Part shown: positions 42,207-55,173 of the stretch, in pieces
How the letters are laid out: each line of letters begins with the position of its first letter
Position numbering within the stretch: the first letter of the stretch is position 1
Program-made: the position numbers and the translations under genes
Assembly (NCBI RefSeq): GCF_029168945.1
Contig: NC_083610.1
Location: 78,111,580 to 78,175,579 of the forward strand
DNA length: 64,000 bases
Origin: Cannabis sativa
Lineage: Eukaryota > Streptophyta > Magnoliopsida > Rosales > Cannabaceae
Reading direction: 5' to 3'
Notes under the pieces: generated by a model
What the model was told of the DNA's origin: nothing
Database searches by the model: none
What the model saw: the letters and a program-made list of their open reading frames with translations, nothing else

Positions 42207-44289
42207 CTGTAACGCCCTAATGCTAAGGCACGCTACAGTGCTTTTTCAATTACAGTGCAATCTTCGCTAATCGAAGAGTTTTCTTGAAAAAAACGTGTCA
42301 ATTTAAAACTTTTATATTAATTAATAAACTTTGTAATATAATATAATATTTACAAATTCCGGGATCCCGATTTCAAACTTCGTAAAATTTACTTTTTAAA
42401 CTTTACATTTCAAAATCCATAATTTTCAGGTCGCACAGCGACTTTCAAAATACAATTCCCAGATGTCCCGAGACCGAACACTCCAGGTCGCGCTGCTTGA
42501 CATGTACAATCCCATCTGAGCTCGGGTTCACTCCTGTTCAGTCATAGCCTTTCCTTTACCTACACATAGAAGTAGAAACTGTGAGTCAACAGACTCAGTA
42601 AGAAATGCATATAACACATCATATAATTTCCGACCTGTAAATAGGCGCCCATACACCTATTTACAGAGCTTAACAGATGAGTATGAACGTTCTAACTAGG
42701 ATACGACCATGTACCATGTACCACATGCACTCAGTATACCATCGTACACTAGTGTAGGTAGGGTATGGACCGCACCTTGAGTACCGTTAAGTGTTGTACC
42801 ACAGACACCTTGTACTTTTCCGTACAAGTGCTGGTAACACCATGATGTACTTATAAACATCATACACCTTACCAATGCACTCTGTATCGCAACCGTACAA
42901 GTGTTGGTAGTGTATGAATCACAACAAATAAGCATGCATATATATTAACACATACATACATTCGAATATTCATATCACACATTATACACAGTTCTTACCT
43001 GTTTTCCGAATTCAAGTGTGTTGGCCGACCTGAACGGAATTCACGTGCTAGATGGATGCCCTAATCACAATAATAGTAATACAGATGAGTGACTCGCTAA
43101 ATCACTTTCCGGGACTTAAAACTTGAAACTAAAAGTTTCCCTATCGATAAACCTCATGGCAATACCCTAAATATCTCAAAATTGGCCAAAACTAGGGTTC
43201 TGGAAATTCCCCCAACAGGCAGACCGGTTCCCAACCGGCATCCCGGTTCTGGGTCACCAACCGGTCGACCGGTTGGTACAGGCCACCCAGAACCGGAATT
43301 CCGGTTCTACTGCTGGGAACCAAAAATCATCCCCCTTGATTCAATTCAATCCCAAACCTTACCAAACTCTCCAGTATACCTATACAATGTATAAACAATA
43401 GAATCCAAGCAGTAATTCAAAGAACAAACCAATAAATCCAATTATGCCATTAAAGCTCAAAGCTTTGAATTTTAAACCTAAAATTGCATAAAACTAACAA
43501 TCAACCTCTAAACCAGCTACTATGGCATAAATTCAACTCAACCTAACCCTAGAATTCAAACCCAACCAACATCAAACTCTAACAGCTCCTATAACAAAAT
43601 TTCACATACTCAAACCAAAGAAAAAGCTTAAAAACATGCAACTAATGGTTTAGGGTTTACCTCCACCTGAACCTAGCTTGAATCCTTAGCTGAAAACTCA
43701 AAAATTCAGCAGCAAATTCCCTTAGCCTTGCTGGTTTCGAAGAGGGAAAGGAGAAAGAAGAGAGAGTTCTTCCTATTTTGGTTTTTTCTTTATTTTTACA
43801 AACAAAATGAGATAATTCCAAATTAAATTTTCCTTTGGCTGAACATAAGTGGCCACGTGCCACACCTCTAGGCAGCCACCCAACCCCAAACAAAATTACT
43901 AAAATACCCTTGAGGTTAAAACCTAAGCATTTCTAAAGCTAGGGGTAAAATGGTCAATTTCCATAACCTCGCTCAATCCCGATAAAATATTTTCTCTAAA
44001 ATATTTCCCACTATGAAATAGGGTTCCAAACTTACCCATGTGATCAATCTAGCCATCCATCGCATTTTCCGTTGTCGCCGAGCAAAAATTACAAAATTAA
44101 CATATTTCACATATAAACTAAATAATACCCTTAGAGTTTAATAAAATCTCTGGAATTGAGAAATTATAACTCTAATATTTATTTCTAAATATTGGGGTCC
44201 ACAAATAAATAAATTCATAAATAATAATAAAATAATATAATTTAGTGCTAATTGCCTTTACTAATCCACATACTAGAGCGGTCATTACA
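42207..44289 (-). repeat. 3' LTR of element A
   Basis: TGTAACGCCCTAATG...GCGGTCATTACA on plus. It has a palindrome array at 43215-43306, including CCAACCGGTCGACCGGTTGG (43257-43276) and AACCGGAATTCCGGTT (43291-43306). It is preceded by ATACC. Confidence 0.93.
43215..43306. repeat. Palindrome array in A 3' LTR
   Basis: It holds a 20-bp perfect palindrome CCAACCGGTCGACCGGTTGG and a 16-bp perfect palindrome AACCGGAATTCCGGTT, plus two partial CCGG units upstream. The same block in the partner LTR (59465-59556) is altered by several one- or two-base differences, while the flanks agree. Confidence 0.9.
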
Positions 44290-45990
44290 ATTATCCCCCC
44301 GTTATTAGGATTTCGTCCTCGAAATCTAACCTGAACAGCTCTGAGTGCTGAGTCCTCATATCCAACTCCAACTCCCAGGTGACTTCTTCCACCTTACTGT
44401 TCCTCCAGAGCTCCTTAACCAGTGCAATAAGCTTGTTCCGAAGAACTTTTTCTTTTCTATCCAAAATCTGAACAGGTTGCTCCTCATAGGATAAGTCTGG
44501 TTGTAGTTCAAGGGCTTCATAACTCAAGACATGAGTCGGGTCCGACACGTATTTCCTTAACATAGAGATGTGAAATACGTCATGAACAGCTGATAATGCT
44601 GGTGGTAAGGCTAGCCGATATGCTACCTGCCCAACCTTCTCGAGTATTTGAAATGACCCAATGAACCTAGGGCTTAACTTACCCTTCTTCCCGAAGCGCC
44701 TAATACCCTTCATTAGTGAAACTCGGAGGAAAACATGTTCCCCTGCCTGAAATGTAACATCTCTGCGCTTCGGATAAGGATAACTTTTCTGCCTGCTTTG
44801 AGAAGTAAGCATCCGAGCCTTGATCTTATCAATAACTTCATTGGTCCTCTGCACCAACTCTGGACCTAGGTACTTTCTTTCTCCTGTCTCGTCCCAATGA
44901 ATAGGAGAACGACATTTTCTACCATACAACATTTCATAGGGAGCCATCCCTATAGTACTCTAGTAGCTATTATTGTAGGAGCATTCAAGTAAAGGCAAGT
45001 ATTTACTCCATGAACCCTCAAAGTCCATGACACAGGCTCGCAACAAGTCTTCCAAGATCTGGATAGTTCTTTCTGACTGACCATCAGTCTGAGGGTGAAA
45101 GGCTGTACTAAACTTTAACTTGGTACCCATAGCCTTCTGAAGACTCACCCAAAACTTTGATGTGAACTTTGGATCCCTATCTGACACAATAGATTTAGGG
45201 GCCCTATAGAGACAAACGATCCCCTTACATACAACTCAGCATACTAATCCACTGAATATGTAGCTGCCACTGGTAGAAAGTGAGCTGATTTTTGTGAATC
45301 CGTCCACTATGTTCCTTGCTGAATCATACATTCCCCTAGTTCTAGGTATTCTAGTTACAAAATCTATTGCAATGTCCTCCCACTCTCACTTAGGAAGGAC
45401 AAAAGATTGCAGTAACCGCGCCGGCCTCTGGTGTTCAGCTTTAATTTGTTGGCAGGTTAACATTTGAACCATAATCTACCACTTCTCTTTTCATCCCATA
45501 TCACCAAAAATAGGGTTTTAAATCCTGATACATTTTGGTGGTTCCTGGATGCATTAAATAAGTGTGGTATGAGCTTCATCAAGTACCTCTTTCTTGATCG
45601 TTTCAACATTAGAAGCACAAACTCGAGCTTTAAATAACAATATTCCACTGTTCGAGAAGTCTTTAGGTCAACCGACCATTACATGGTCTCGAACTTCAAC
45701 TAGCTCAGGGTATTCTCATTGCGCTTTTCTGATCCTTTCTAATCAATCAGATTGAAGTATTAAACTGTGTAACTTTCCAACTACGAATTCAATCCCTGCG
45801 TTAACCATTTCAGAGGCTAGTTAAGGGCTATCAAAACAGTAGTACAAATTTGCCTGCAATTCTTTCTACTCAACGCATCGGTCTCATCGTTGGCCTTCCC
45901 GGGGTAATATAAAATCTCACTATTGTGGTCCTTAACCAAAACCAGCCATCTTCTCCGTCTCATGTTTAAGTTCTTCTAGGTGACAACATA
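44290..45990 (-). pseudogene. Element A integrase and chromodomain-like C-terminus
   Basis: Minus reading from about 45650 shows fragments of the zinc-binding part. The catalytic core end [20 protein letters not shown] and HPQTDGQSERTIQILEDLLR (45187-44960) follows. After a stop come MAPYEMLYGRKCRSPIHWDE, GEHVFLRVSLMKGIRRFGKK, GKLSPRFIGSFQILEKVGQV, AYRLALPPALSAVHDVFHIS and the end VEEVTWELELDMRTQHSELF, a chromodomain-like C-terminus. The last 218 codons are open, but the region 45190-45990 is full of stops. The polypurine tract at 44290-44304 lies right after the stop. Confidence 0.85.
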
Positions 45991-46103
45991 CTTGAAATTC
46001 TTATGATCGATATAAATATCACATTTTCACCATAATAATAATATCGCCATATCTTTAAAGCCAAAACCACAGCAGCGAGCTCTAAATCATGAGTTGGGTA
46101 ACG

Positions 46104-46439
46104 CTACTCATAACCTTTCAATTGATGAGAGGCATAGGCTATGACTCTGTCAGCTTGCATCAGAACACATCCCAGACCCTGTCTGGACGCATCACAATAA
46201 ACTTCCAATTTCTCTTGATCTGATGGCAAAGCTAACACCGGAGCTGTTATTAAATGTTGCTTCAACTCCTGAAAGCTTATTTCACACTTATCTGACCACA
46301 CAAATTTCTGATTTTTTTTTTCTTGGTCAATTCGGTTAGGGGCATAGAAAGTTTGGAAAATCCCTCGACGAAACGGCGATAATACCCTGCTAACCCGAGA
46401 AAACTTCAAACTTCTGTCACAGACTTGGGCCTCGGCCAA
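46104..46439 (-). pseudogene. Element A RNase H start
   Basis: [40 protein letters not shown] (catalytic Asp), [26 protein letters not shown]. This is the standard gypsy RNase H opening. The rest of the domain (46100-45900) is recognisable only in broken frames. Confidence 0.85.
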
Positions 46440-47036
46440 TTCTTCACTGATTCTATCTTGTTTGGGTCAACCATAATTCCATTCTTCCCAACAATATGAC
46501 CTAGAAAGGACACTTCGGACAACCAGAATTCACACTTTCTGAACTTGGCATACAACTTGTGATCCCTAAGTCACTGTAACACCATTCGAAGATGATGCTC
46601 GTGCTCCTCTTCTGACTGAGAGTATACAAGAAGGTCATCGATAAACACTATAACGCAGTTATCGAGGAAATCCTTGAACACCCTATTCATGAGATCCATA
46701 AAGGCCGCAGGAGCATTAGTCAATCCGAATGACATTACCAGAAACTCCTAGTGCCCATATCTGGTTCTAAAAGCAGTTTTTTTTTTGTATGTCCTCCTCC
46801 CGAATTCTGAGTTGATGATAACCTGACCGTGAATCAATCTTTGAAAACACTGTCTTTCCCTGAAACTGATCAAACAGATCATCGATCCTGGGCAACGGGT
46901 ACTTGTTCTTAATCGTCAACTTGTTTAGTTCCCGATAATCAATACACATTCTGAGGGAACCATCTTTCTTTTTTACAAAAAGAACCGGAGCTCCCCAGGG
47001 CGACACACTGGGTTGAATAAACCCAATATCAAGCAT
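46440..47036 (-). pseudogene. Element A reverse transcriptase, broken
   Basis: [60 protein letters not shown] and [12 protein letters not shown] (47036-46767). Then a T/A run at 46780 shifts the frame and the palm with the usual F-x-D-D (near 46640) follows in pieces. The Leu of the 'IDLRSGYHQ' motif is Ser here. Inactive. Confidence 0.87.
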
Positions 47037-47045
47037 CCCCTGAAG

Positions 47046-47717
47046 TTATAACTTAAGCTCCTTGAGTTCTGCTGGAGCCATCCTATATGGAGCTTTAGAA
47101 ACAGGTTCGACTCCAGGTGCCAAATCAATCACAAAATCAATCTCTCGCTGTGGAAGCAATCCCGGCAACTCCTCGGGAAACACATCAAGAAAATCTTTCA
47201 CCACCCGGACTACCTCAGGCCCAAATGTTTCAGGTCTGCTGGAGTCAATCACCACTGCTAGAAATCCTACACAACCATCGCATAGTAAATCTCTAGCCCT
47301 CAGCACAGAAATAACTGGGATTCGAGACCCCTGAACTGACCCAACATAAACAAATGGATCTTCACCTTCCGGCTGAAAAGTCACCATTTTACGCCTACAA
47401 TCTATACTGGCCGAATACTTGGATAGAAAATCCATTCCCAGTATAATATCAAACTCAGTTAATTTCAATTCTATAAGGTCAGTACTCAATTCCCTATCTT
47501 CGATCCTAATCGGCATAGATCTAATGCGCCTATTAGAGATAACCAATTCCCCGCTAGGCATTAGGGTTCCAAACCCTCTTATAAGAAAATCATAAAGTCT
47601 ATCTAAAAGATTAAATACTCTCGATACTACATACGAGTATACATCTCCCTGATTCGACCCCACGGAGTTGAGACAGCAGGAGTTGCCTCGACTCCTGGTA
47701 GTCCGCCTGGCGTCCAT
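47046..47717 (-). CDS. Chimeric open frame: B gag start fused to A protease
   Basis: The 223-codon frame starts MDARRTTRSRGNS, the start of B gag (compare 54906). Through CCLNSVGSNQG it passes directly into [60 protein letters not shown] and the pre-RT segment ([40 protein letters not shown]). The join at about 47644 is in frame. In a normal element roughly 300 residues of gag lie between these parts. The usual D-S-G-A protease site is missing, so catalytic function is unlikely. Confidence 0.8.
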   Translation of the reverse strand: MDARRTTRSRGNSCCLNSVGSNQGDVYSYVVSRVFNLLDRLYDFLIRGFGTLMPSGELVISNRRIRSMPIRIEDRELSTDLIELKLTEFDIILGMDFLSKYSASIDCRRKMVTFQPEGEDPFVYVGSVQGSRIPVISVLRARDLLCDGCVGFLAVVIDSSRPETFGPEVVRVVKDFLDVFPEELPGLLPQREIDFVIDLAPGVEPVSKAPYRMAPAELKELKL

Positions 47718-48003
47718 CTAGTTAGAACCGCCTGCGAAACCAAGAGTTGGCATATCAGGTCGTATTCAAGGCGAGCTTACTAATGCCGCTTAATTTGGAA
47801 ATTAGAAATGAAACATGCGCCTATTCTACTATCAGGCTACTAACATGCTTCCTAACAGGCTTTTCTTTTTTTTTCATAACTGAATAAAATAAACTACTAA
47901 AGCAATAAAGGCTTACTGAACCGTGAACCGAGCTAACTGCTGATGATGATTGTACATGTCGTGACGATCTTCGGAAGACAACACAGCGGCTACGATACCA
48001 AGT
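47644..48003 (-). mobile_element. Second, partial B internal start (leader + primer-site relic)
   Basis: This 360-bp segment matches 54848-55192 of element B nearly base for base, except for a 15-bp insertion (agacagcaggagttg) near 47671. The differences at the primer site are TACGAT for TCTGAT and ACACAGC for ACCTGGC. It abuts the B 3' LTR on its right and A protease on its left, so the order here is LTR-internal-LTR-partial internal. Confidence 0.87.
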
Positions 48004-50229
48004 TGTAACACCCTAACTAATTTAGGCGTATTACGTGATTTTTTAAACGTACTGTGCAGCTCGTTGCTAATCAACGAGGTTTATGGAAAAACGTGATTAA
48101 TTAAAATTTTGCTTTTTCATTAAACTTATAAACCATTTTACCAAAAAGTCTCGGGATCCCGATTTATTAAAATATTTACAAACGTTTTTACTATTCAACT
48201 TTTACATCAAAATAAGGTCATCTAACGACCGCTACAAAAATCTCAGCCCTGCTGTCCCGAGGATCGTACGCTCCAGGCCTAACCGCCCCGACATGTACAA
48301 CCTCATAAGCTCGCTCACGGTCCATCAGCAACTGCCTTGCCTTTACCTACACATGAACGTAAACTGTGAGTCAACAGACTCAGTAAGAAAAGCATACTAA
48401 TATCATACATAAAACCGACCGCCGTGTCCAACACGATGCGAGTCCCGCTTGCCATGTCCAACATGGTGCGAGCACTCTTGCCATGTCCAACATGGTGCGA
48501 GTTTTGAACGTTCAGGGGACGGTACTATTGACAAGTATCCTCCTGATCGGTCGAGCCGGTCATACTCATTCTTGGTCATACTCCGGCTGTACTGACGGAT
48601 AGGTCAATAGCACCGAACCACCAACCAAGTGTCGGCTGATCGGTCGAGCCGGTCATACTCCATTCTTGGTCATACTCCCGGCTGTCTCCGACGTGACGGG
48701 GTTGGGTGGTTCGAAGCCTAAATACATATCTAATGTAAACTAACGGGCTTCCTACATGCACGCTAAACATGTAAACTACATATGCATCTTGTTATACTAA
48801 TCTTACGGATTCCGATTTCGGGTGTGCTTGGTCAACTTTGGAACTGAAGCTGAACGACGGATTACTGGCTCCTAAACCATAAAAATCACAACGCTATAAG
48901 TGACACGCTAAATCACTTCCCGGGGACTAAAACTCGAAACTAAAAGTTTCCCTATCGATAAAAAGCATGGCAATACCCCTAAAAACCCAAAAACGAGGAA
49001 AACTAGGGTTCTGAAAAATCCCCAACCGAAGACCGGTTGCCAATCGGAATTCGGTTCGGAAAAATCTGAACCCCCATCCGAATTCCGGATGCTCAGCCGA
49101 ATTCCGGTTCCTCGCGAGCGACAACCAAAAATTCACATATCTTGACCAATTCGAACCCAATTGATCCCAAACTTTCCGGACACGCATCTATAGGTCCCAA
49201 ATGACCATTCCAAGGCCTCAAACCTACCCAGAAACCTCACAAGCAAATTTCACCATTGAAGACCAAGCTTTGAGTTCAAGAACTCAAACTTGGTTAAACC
49301 CACTAGCATGCACCCTAGCCTAGTTAATTCTACTTAACTAAGCAATAAAACACCTCTGCAAACTAACAATAACATCCAGCAATAACACAGAAACTAAACA
49401 AAGCATTTTTCTCACAAAATCACCTATTTTCACATATAAATTAAAAGCTTGAACAACCTAGCTACTCATGCTTCAAACAACTCATTTAACATCAAAAATC
49501 ATGCTTTGAATCCATAAATTAACAACAAAATCACAGCAGCAAGAACACTTCACAATCACATGCAATTTCATCAATTTTCATCATTTTTTCTTCAAGAATT
49601 TAAGGAGAAAGGGACTAGGAAACACATACCACACAAGAGATCAATAAAGTTTGCAAACCAAAGCTTGAATCACCACAAAATCCAGCTCTTGAACCCCAAA
49701 GTTCTCAGCCGAAAAAAGAGAGAGAAAAGAGAGAAAAGCTTCCAATTTTCTATTTTTTTCTAAACTTAATGATTTTTGATAAAAAGGAAAATAACATTCA
49801 ACATATACACTTAATCATTTCAGCCAAAAAGGTTATTAAAAAAAATAACATTTAATTCATTTAATTCACATAAGACAAAAATACTAATGGGGCAAAAAGA
49901 CCATTTTGCCCCTCCACCATAAAATCACTAAAATCATACTAAAGGGGTATTTTTGGGACATTCTAAATTCCCGGCCATTCCCGACATTCCCAATGTCTAA
50001 AACCCGTCCCCAAAATACTAACATACTAAGTTGTGATTTCTACTGAGCCAAACGCCGAGTTCCAAAATACCGGACACCGGAAATGCGAAATATAAAAACT
50101 GCTGATGACATAATTATGCATATCTGAATTCCATAAATAACAATGATAAATTATTTAAATAGCTATAATTAATTTCCTGATTAATCATAAATAACTGCTA
50201 ATTTCCAAATTAACTAAGCGGGCTTTACA
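48004..50229 (-). repeat. 3' LTR of element B
   Basis: TGTAACACCCTAACT...GCGGGCTTTACA on plus. Nearly identical to 55193-57428 except in the subrepeat block (48415-48690) and the palindrome block (49020-49115). Confidence 0.93.
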
Positions 50230-51753
50230 ACTATTCCCCCCTTAAAAGGATTTCGTCCCCGAAATCTAACCTGAATAACTCTGGATATTGAGCTCGCATA
50301 TCTGATTCTAGCTCCCAGGTGGCTTCTTCCACCTTACTGTTTCTCCAGAGAACCTTGACCAACGCTATGGTCTTATTCCGAAGGACTTTATCCTTTCTAT
50401 CCAGGATCTGCACTGGCTGTTCCTCATAAGACATATCTGACTGAAGCTGAAGGCTCTCATAACTGAGTATATGAGAGGGGTCTGAAACGTATTTTCTCAA
50501 CATTGAGACATGAAATACGTTGTGCACTGCTGATAAAGCTGGAGGCAATGCTAACCGATATGCCACTTGACCTATCTTCTCGAGAATCTCGAAAGGTCCT
50601 GTAAATCTAGGGCATAACTTGCCTCTTTTCCCGAAACGTTTGATCCCCTTCATCGGAGATACTCGCAAAAACACATGGTCCCCTACTCGGAACTCAACAT
50701 CCCTACGTTTCGGATCTGCGTAACTCTTCTGTCTGCTCTGGGAGGCAAGCATTCTAGCTTTGATCTTTTCTATTGCCTCATTGGTCCGTTGGACTGATTC
50801 TGGACCGAGGTATTTCCTCTCCCCTGTCTCATCCCAGTGGATAGGGGATCTACACTTCCTACCGTACAACAGTTCGTAGGGTGCCATCCCTATCGTACTC
50901 TGGTAACTGTTGTTGTATGAAAATTCCACTAACGGTAGGTATTTACTCCATGAACCCTCAAAGTCCATAACACGGGCTCTCGGCATATCCTCCAATATCC
51001 GAATTGTCCTTTCGGATGACCATCCGTCCGAGGATGGAATGCCGTCTTGAATTTTAGCTTCGTACCCATTGCCCGTTGCAAACTTTGCCAAAATTTGGAG
51101 GTGAATTTCGGATCCCTGTCCGAAACTATAGACTTCGGTACCCGTGAAGTCTCACTATCTCCACGACATATAACTCGCCAACCGATCCACTTTGTAAACG
51201 TTGTTCGGCCGTGAGAAAATGAGCGAATTTCGTAAATCGATCCACCACTACCCGGATGGAGTCGTACATACCCGTGGTCCTAGGTAACCCGACCACAAAA
51301 TCCATCGTAATATCCTCCCATTTCCACTGAGTAGGGTTAGAGGCTGCAACAACCCTGTTGGTCTCGATGTTCGGCCTTGATCTGCGACACGTGAGGCATC
51401 TCGAAACGAATTCTACCAAATTCTTCTTCATACCGCTCCACCGTGAAGTACGGTTTCAAATCTTGGTACATCTTGGTGGTGCGGGATGTAGAGAATATGG
51501 AGTAGAATGAGCCTCCTCAAAGATCTCGTTCCTCAAGTCCACCTTTGTTCGGGACACAAACCCTGGCTTTATACAAAAGCATTCCACTAGCTGACACTGA
51601 AAAGTCTTTGGCTTGACCAGCCAATACCTCATCTCGGATCTTCACTAACTCCGGATCTGTCGTCTGAGCAACCTTTATTCTTTCTAACAGATCAGATTGC
51701 AGCGTTAAGTTGTGAAGCTGACCTACTACAAACTCAATGCTGGATCTAACCAT
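50230..51753 (-). pseudogene. Element B integrase and chromodomain-like end, frameshifted
   Basis: HNLTLQSDLLERIKVAQTTD (H2C2 region start), then KKNLVEFVSRCLTCRRSRPN (zinc Cys pair), [40 protein letters not shown] (first Asp). After frame changes comes the 286-codon frame 51091-50231: [80 protein letters not shown], and VEEATWELESDMRAQYPELF at the end. The breaks near 51440 and 51110 look like small indels rather than old decay. Confidence 0.87.
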
Positions 51754-52382
51754 ATCCTCTCGCTAGGCGAGGTGAGATCCTGAACCATGCTAGCCACTTG
51801 CCGGGACCCTTTACGCTCGGGGCATCGGCCACTACATTGGCTTTCCCGGGATGGTAAAGGATCTCACAATCATAATCCTTCACTAATTCCAACCAACGCC
51901 TTTGTCTCATGTTCAAATCTTTCTGAGTAAAGAAATACTTGAGACTTTTATGGTCGGTATAGATCTCGCACTTCTCCCCATACAAGTAATGCCGCCAAAT
52001 CTTCAGTGCAAAAACCACTGCGGCCAATTCTAAATCATGAGTCGGGTATCGCCGTTCATAATCCTTTAACTGACGGGAGGCATAAGCGATAACCCGATCG
52101 GCTTGCATCAATACGCACCCCAAACTCTGTTTGGATGCGTCACAATAGACCACGAACTTCTCCTCGTCCGAAGGCAAAGCTAGTACCGGTGCAGTAATCA
52201 ATCTGCGCCGGTTCACGAAAACTAGCTTCGCATTTATCTGTCCGGATAAATCGGCGATTCTTCTTTGTAAGCTCGGTTAGGGGCATAGAAATTTTGGAGA
52301 ACCCCTCCACGAACCTACGGTAGTACCCGGCTAATCCCAAAAGCTTCGATCTCGTCACTTGTCTTCGGCCTCGGCCAATCAC
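51746..52382 (-). pseudogene. Element B RNase H, frameshifted
   Basis: [20 protein letters not shown], then after a frame change [20 protein letters not shown] (Asp), [40 protein letters not shown] (Glu helix), [20 protein letters not shown] (second Asp) and [20 protein letters not shown]. The frame then shifts within the conserved ADALSR-type end. All catalytic residues are present. Confidence 0.88.
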
Positions 52383-53338
52383 GACGGATTCGATCTTCCG
52401 GGATCCACCTTGATCCCGTCCTTACCCACAATGTGTCCTAGGAAGGACACACGAGACAACCGTAACTCACATTTCTTGAACTTGGCGTAGAGTCTATGTT
52501 CTCGAAGTCGTTGCAGTACCATCTGAAGATGTAACTCATGCTCCTCTTCTGACTGAGAGTACACGAGGATGTCGTCGATAAACACAATTACACAGATATT
52601 GAGGAAATCCTTGAATACTCTATTCATCAGGTCCATGAATGCTGCAGGAGCGTTGGTTAGTCCGAATGACATAACCAGGAACTCGTAGTGTCCATACCTA
52701 GTGCGGAAAGCCGTCTTTGGAATGTCCTCCTCTCGGATCCTCAACTGATGATAACCCGAACGGAGATCAATCTTAGAAAAGACCGTCTTCCCCTGAAGCT
52801 GATCGAACAAGTCATCGATCCTAGGTAATGGATATCTATTCTTCACCGTCAGCTTGTTCAACTCCCTGTAGTCGATGCACATCCTCATAGATCCATCCTT
52901 CTTCTTCACGAACAAAACCGGGGCTCCCCAGGGTGACACACTGGGTCGTATGAACCCTATGTCAAGCAACCCTTGGAGCTGAATCTTCAATTCCTTAAGT
53001 TCAGCTGGAGCCATCCTATACGGGGCTTTAGAAACCGGATCCACCCACAGTGCCAAGTCAATCACGAAGTCAATCTCCCGTTGAGGTGGTAACCCTGGAA
53101 GTTCTTCGGGAAAAACGTCCAAAAATTCCCGAACCACACTGATGTCCTCTGGCCGAATGGTGTCTGGCCGAGTGGTGTCCACCACCACGGCCAGAAACCC
53201 TAAGCACCCACCGTGCAATAATTCTCTCGCTGACATAGCCGAGATCACCGGGATCCGAGATCCCTGAACCGAACCCACAAATACGAACGGTTCTTCACTT
53301 TCCGGTTGGAAGACCACCATCTTCCTCTTACGATCCAA
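52379..53338 (-). CDS. Element B reverse transcriptase (open frame with pre-RT segment)
   Basis: A 319-codon frame covers the end of protease ([20 protein letters not shown]), pre-RT ([20 protein letters not shown]), and RT fingers and palm: [80 protein letters not shown]. The catalytic [20 protein letters not shown] and the thumb follow, to [10 protein letters not shown]. All main motifs, including F-I-D-D, are intact, making this the best preserved enzyme in the window. It would copy element RNA to DNA. Confidence 0.92.
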   Translation of the reverse strand: MDRKRKMVVFQPESEEPFVFVGSVQGSRIPVISAMSARELLHGGCLGFLAVVVDTTRPDTIRPEDISVVREFLDVFPEELPGLPPQREIDFVIDLALWVDPVSKAPYRMAPAELKELKIQLQGLLDIGFIRPSVSPWGAPVLFVKKKDGSMRMCIDYRELNKLTVKNRYPLPRIDDLFDQLQGKTVFSKIDLRSGYHQLRIREEDIPKTAFRTRYGHYEFLVMSFGLTNAPAAFMDLMNRVFKDFLNICVIVFIDDILVYSQSEEEHELHLQMVLQRLREHRLYAKFKKCELRLSRVSFLGHIVGKDGIKVDPGRSNPS

Positions 53339-53660
53339 TGCTCGCCGAATATTTAGATAGGAAATCCATTCCTAAAATAATATCAAATTCGACTAAGCTC
53401 ATCTCTATCAGATCAGCGCTCAACTCTCTACCATCTATCCTGATCGGCATAGACCTAATCCACCTATTGGAGATAACCAATTCTCCGCCTGTGCAATGTA
53501 ACGGGGTTCCAAACCCCGATTCATATCTATCAAAGGGTCTACCCAACTTACTAAAGACTCGGCCGCCACATAAGAACGTGTAGCCCCGAATCAAACGGAC
53601 CTTTGAATAAAGCGAGTCGTTAATAAGAATCGACTGTAACAACCGATGGTGGCATCTCCA
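53338..53660 (-). pseudogene. Element B protease, frameshifted
   Basis: [73 protein letters not shown]. The segment that should hold the catalytic D-S-G-A (around 53600) is out of frame and reads differently, so the active site is not recognised. Confidence 0.75.
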
Positions 53661-54906
53661 TCGGCTGCGTGATCGCGAATACCAGGTGGAGTGGGTATCG
53701 GCCGGAGCTCTCGGTGCTTCGGCCGGGCCCGGGGACATTCCCTCTTGAAGTGCCCGGGCATGCCACAATGAAAGCATCCCTGCCCCTTGCACTCACCCCG
53801 ATGGTGCCTCTTGCAGCTAGGGCACTCAGGATAGGAGAAGCGAGTCTCATTACCACCAGGACGACTCCCTGCGTTGCGGTTCCCCGGAACCTCTTGTTCG
53901 ACTCGAGCCGCCGGAAGCGATGGGTGCCCTCTTCCTCGATCAATGGCCGAACCACTACTCCCCGCTAAATCCCGATGCGGGAGGGGTAGGAGCTCCGCCA
54001 CCAACCGAGTACCGGGCCGAATCGACATACATCCCACCTTGCGCCCTCGGCTCGCGGTGCCTTCTCCACCATCCGAGCGTAGGTGGTGCCGTCGTCAGTG
54101 GTAATCATCAGGTCATGCCTGATCTTGGGATTCAACCCGTCCAGATACTTCTCCTTTCTGCTGAAGTCGGTTGGCACAATTCCCGAGGCTAACCTCGCCA
54201 ACCGGTCAAACCGAGTAGTATACTCAGTGACGCTCATGTTCTCCCGCTGGATCAGGTGAACGAACTCTTTCCTCTTGGCGCTTCTAACCGCCTCATTGTA
54301 GTACTTCGCGTTGAAGAGTTCTTGGAACCTCTCCCAAGTCATGGCGGTGACGTCATGGATCTGAGACACCATGTCCCACCATACCAGGGCGTCCTCCTGG
54401 AACTGAAATGTGGCGCACACCACTCTGTCGTTGCCGGTGACACCCATAAAGTTCAAGATTCTGGTGATCACCGTAAGCCACTGCTCGGCTTTCGACACAT
54501 CTGGACCTCCCAGGAATACCGGAGGTGCTTGCTTCCGGAACCGCTCATATAAAGGTTCCAATCTGTGGGCCGCCACTACCATCTCGGCCTGGGCAGCAGG
54601 GGCTGGTGCCGCTGGAACTACTGGCACTGGAACTGCAGGAGCACCCTGCTGTCTCAACCTCTGAATCTCGAGGTCTTGCTCTTCGATCCGGGCTTGCATT
54701 TCCGCAAACCGCAACTCCCAGTTTGGGGCTCCCTGATCGGCTGGAGGAGCCTGGGCAGCCTGTGGCGGGTTCTCATCACCCCGACCACGAGCCCTGCCTC
54801 GGGGACCTCTACCTCGGCCCCGAGCAGGTGGGGGAAACCGAGCTCCCTCTCCCTGATTCGACCCCACGGAGTTGCCTCGACTCCTGGTAGTCCGCCTGGC
54901 GTCCAT
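53591..54906 (-). pseudogene. Element B gag with capsid and zinc knuckle, frameshifted
   Basis: Starts MDARRTTRSRGNSVGSNQGE at 54906. An Arg/Gly-rich stretch (ARGRGRGPRGRARGRGDENP) follows, a coiled coil (FAEMQARIEEQDLEIQRLRQ), a Pro/Ala linker, and the Retrotrans_gag capsid core: PPVFLGGPDVSKAEQWLTVI, FQFQEDALVWWDMVSQIHDV, FQELFNAKYYNEAVRSAKRK, EFVHLIQRENMSVTEYTTRF. After a frame change near 54010 comes the CCHC region CPSCKRHHRGECKGQGCFHC, GMPGHFKRECPR. The plus-strand frames across 53669-54972 are shadows of this GC-rich gene. Confidence 0.9.
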
Positions 54907-55173
54907 CTAGTTAGAACCGCCTGCGAAACCAAGAGTTGGCATATCAGGTCGTATTCAAGGCGAGCTTACTAATGCCGCTTAATTTGGAAATTAGAAATGA
55001 AACATGCGCCTATTCTACTATCAGGCTACTAACATGCTTCCTAACAGGCTTTTCTTTTTTTTTCATAACTGAATAAAATAAACTACTAAAGCAATAAAGG
55101 CTTACTGAACCGTGAACCGAGCTAACTGCTGATGATGATTGTACATGTCGTGACGATCTTCGGAAGACAACCT

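Noticed and set aside
43657..43893. A 78-codon minus frame repeated exactly at 59905-60141
   Set aside because: It is duplicated because it lies in both A LTRs. It has no domain and no sign of coding constraint.
53669..54972. Several plus-strand open frames of 76-135 codons
   Set aside because: They lie opposite the GC-rich B gag gene, have no motifs, and follow from its codon bias.
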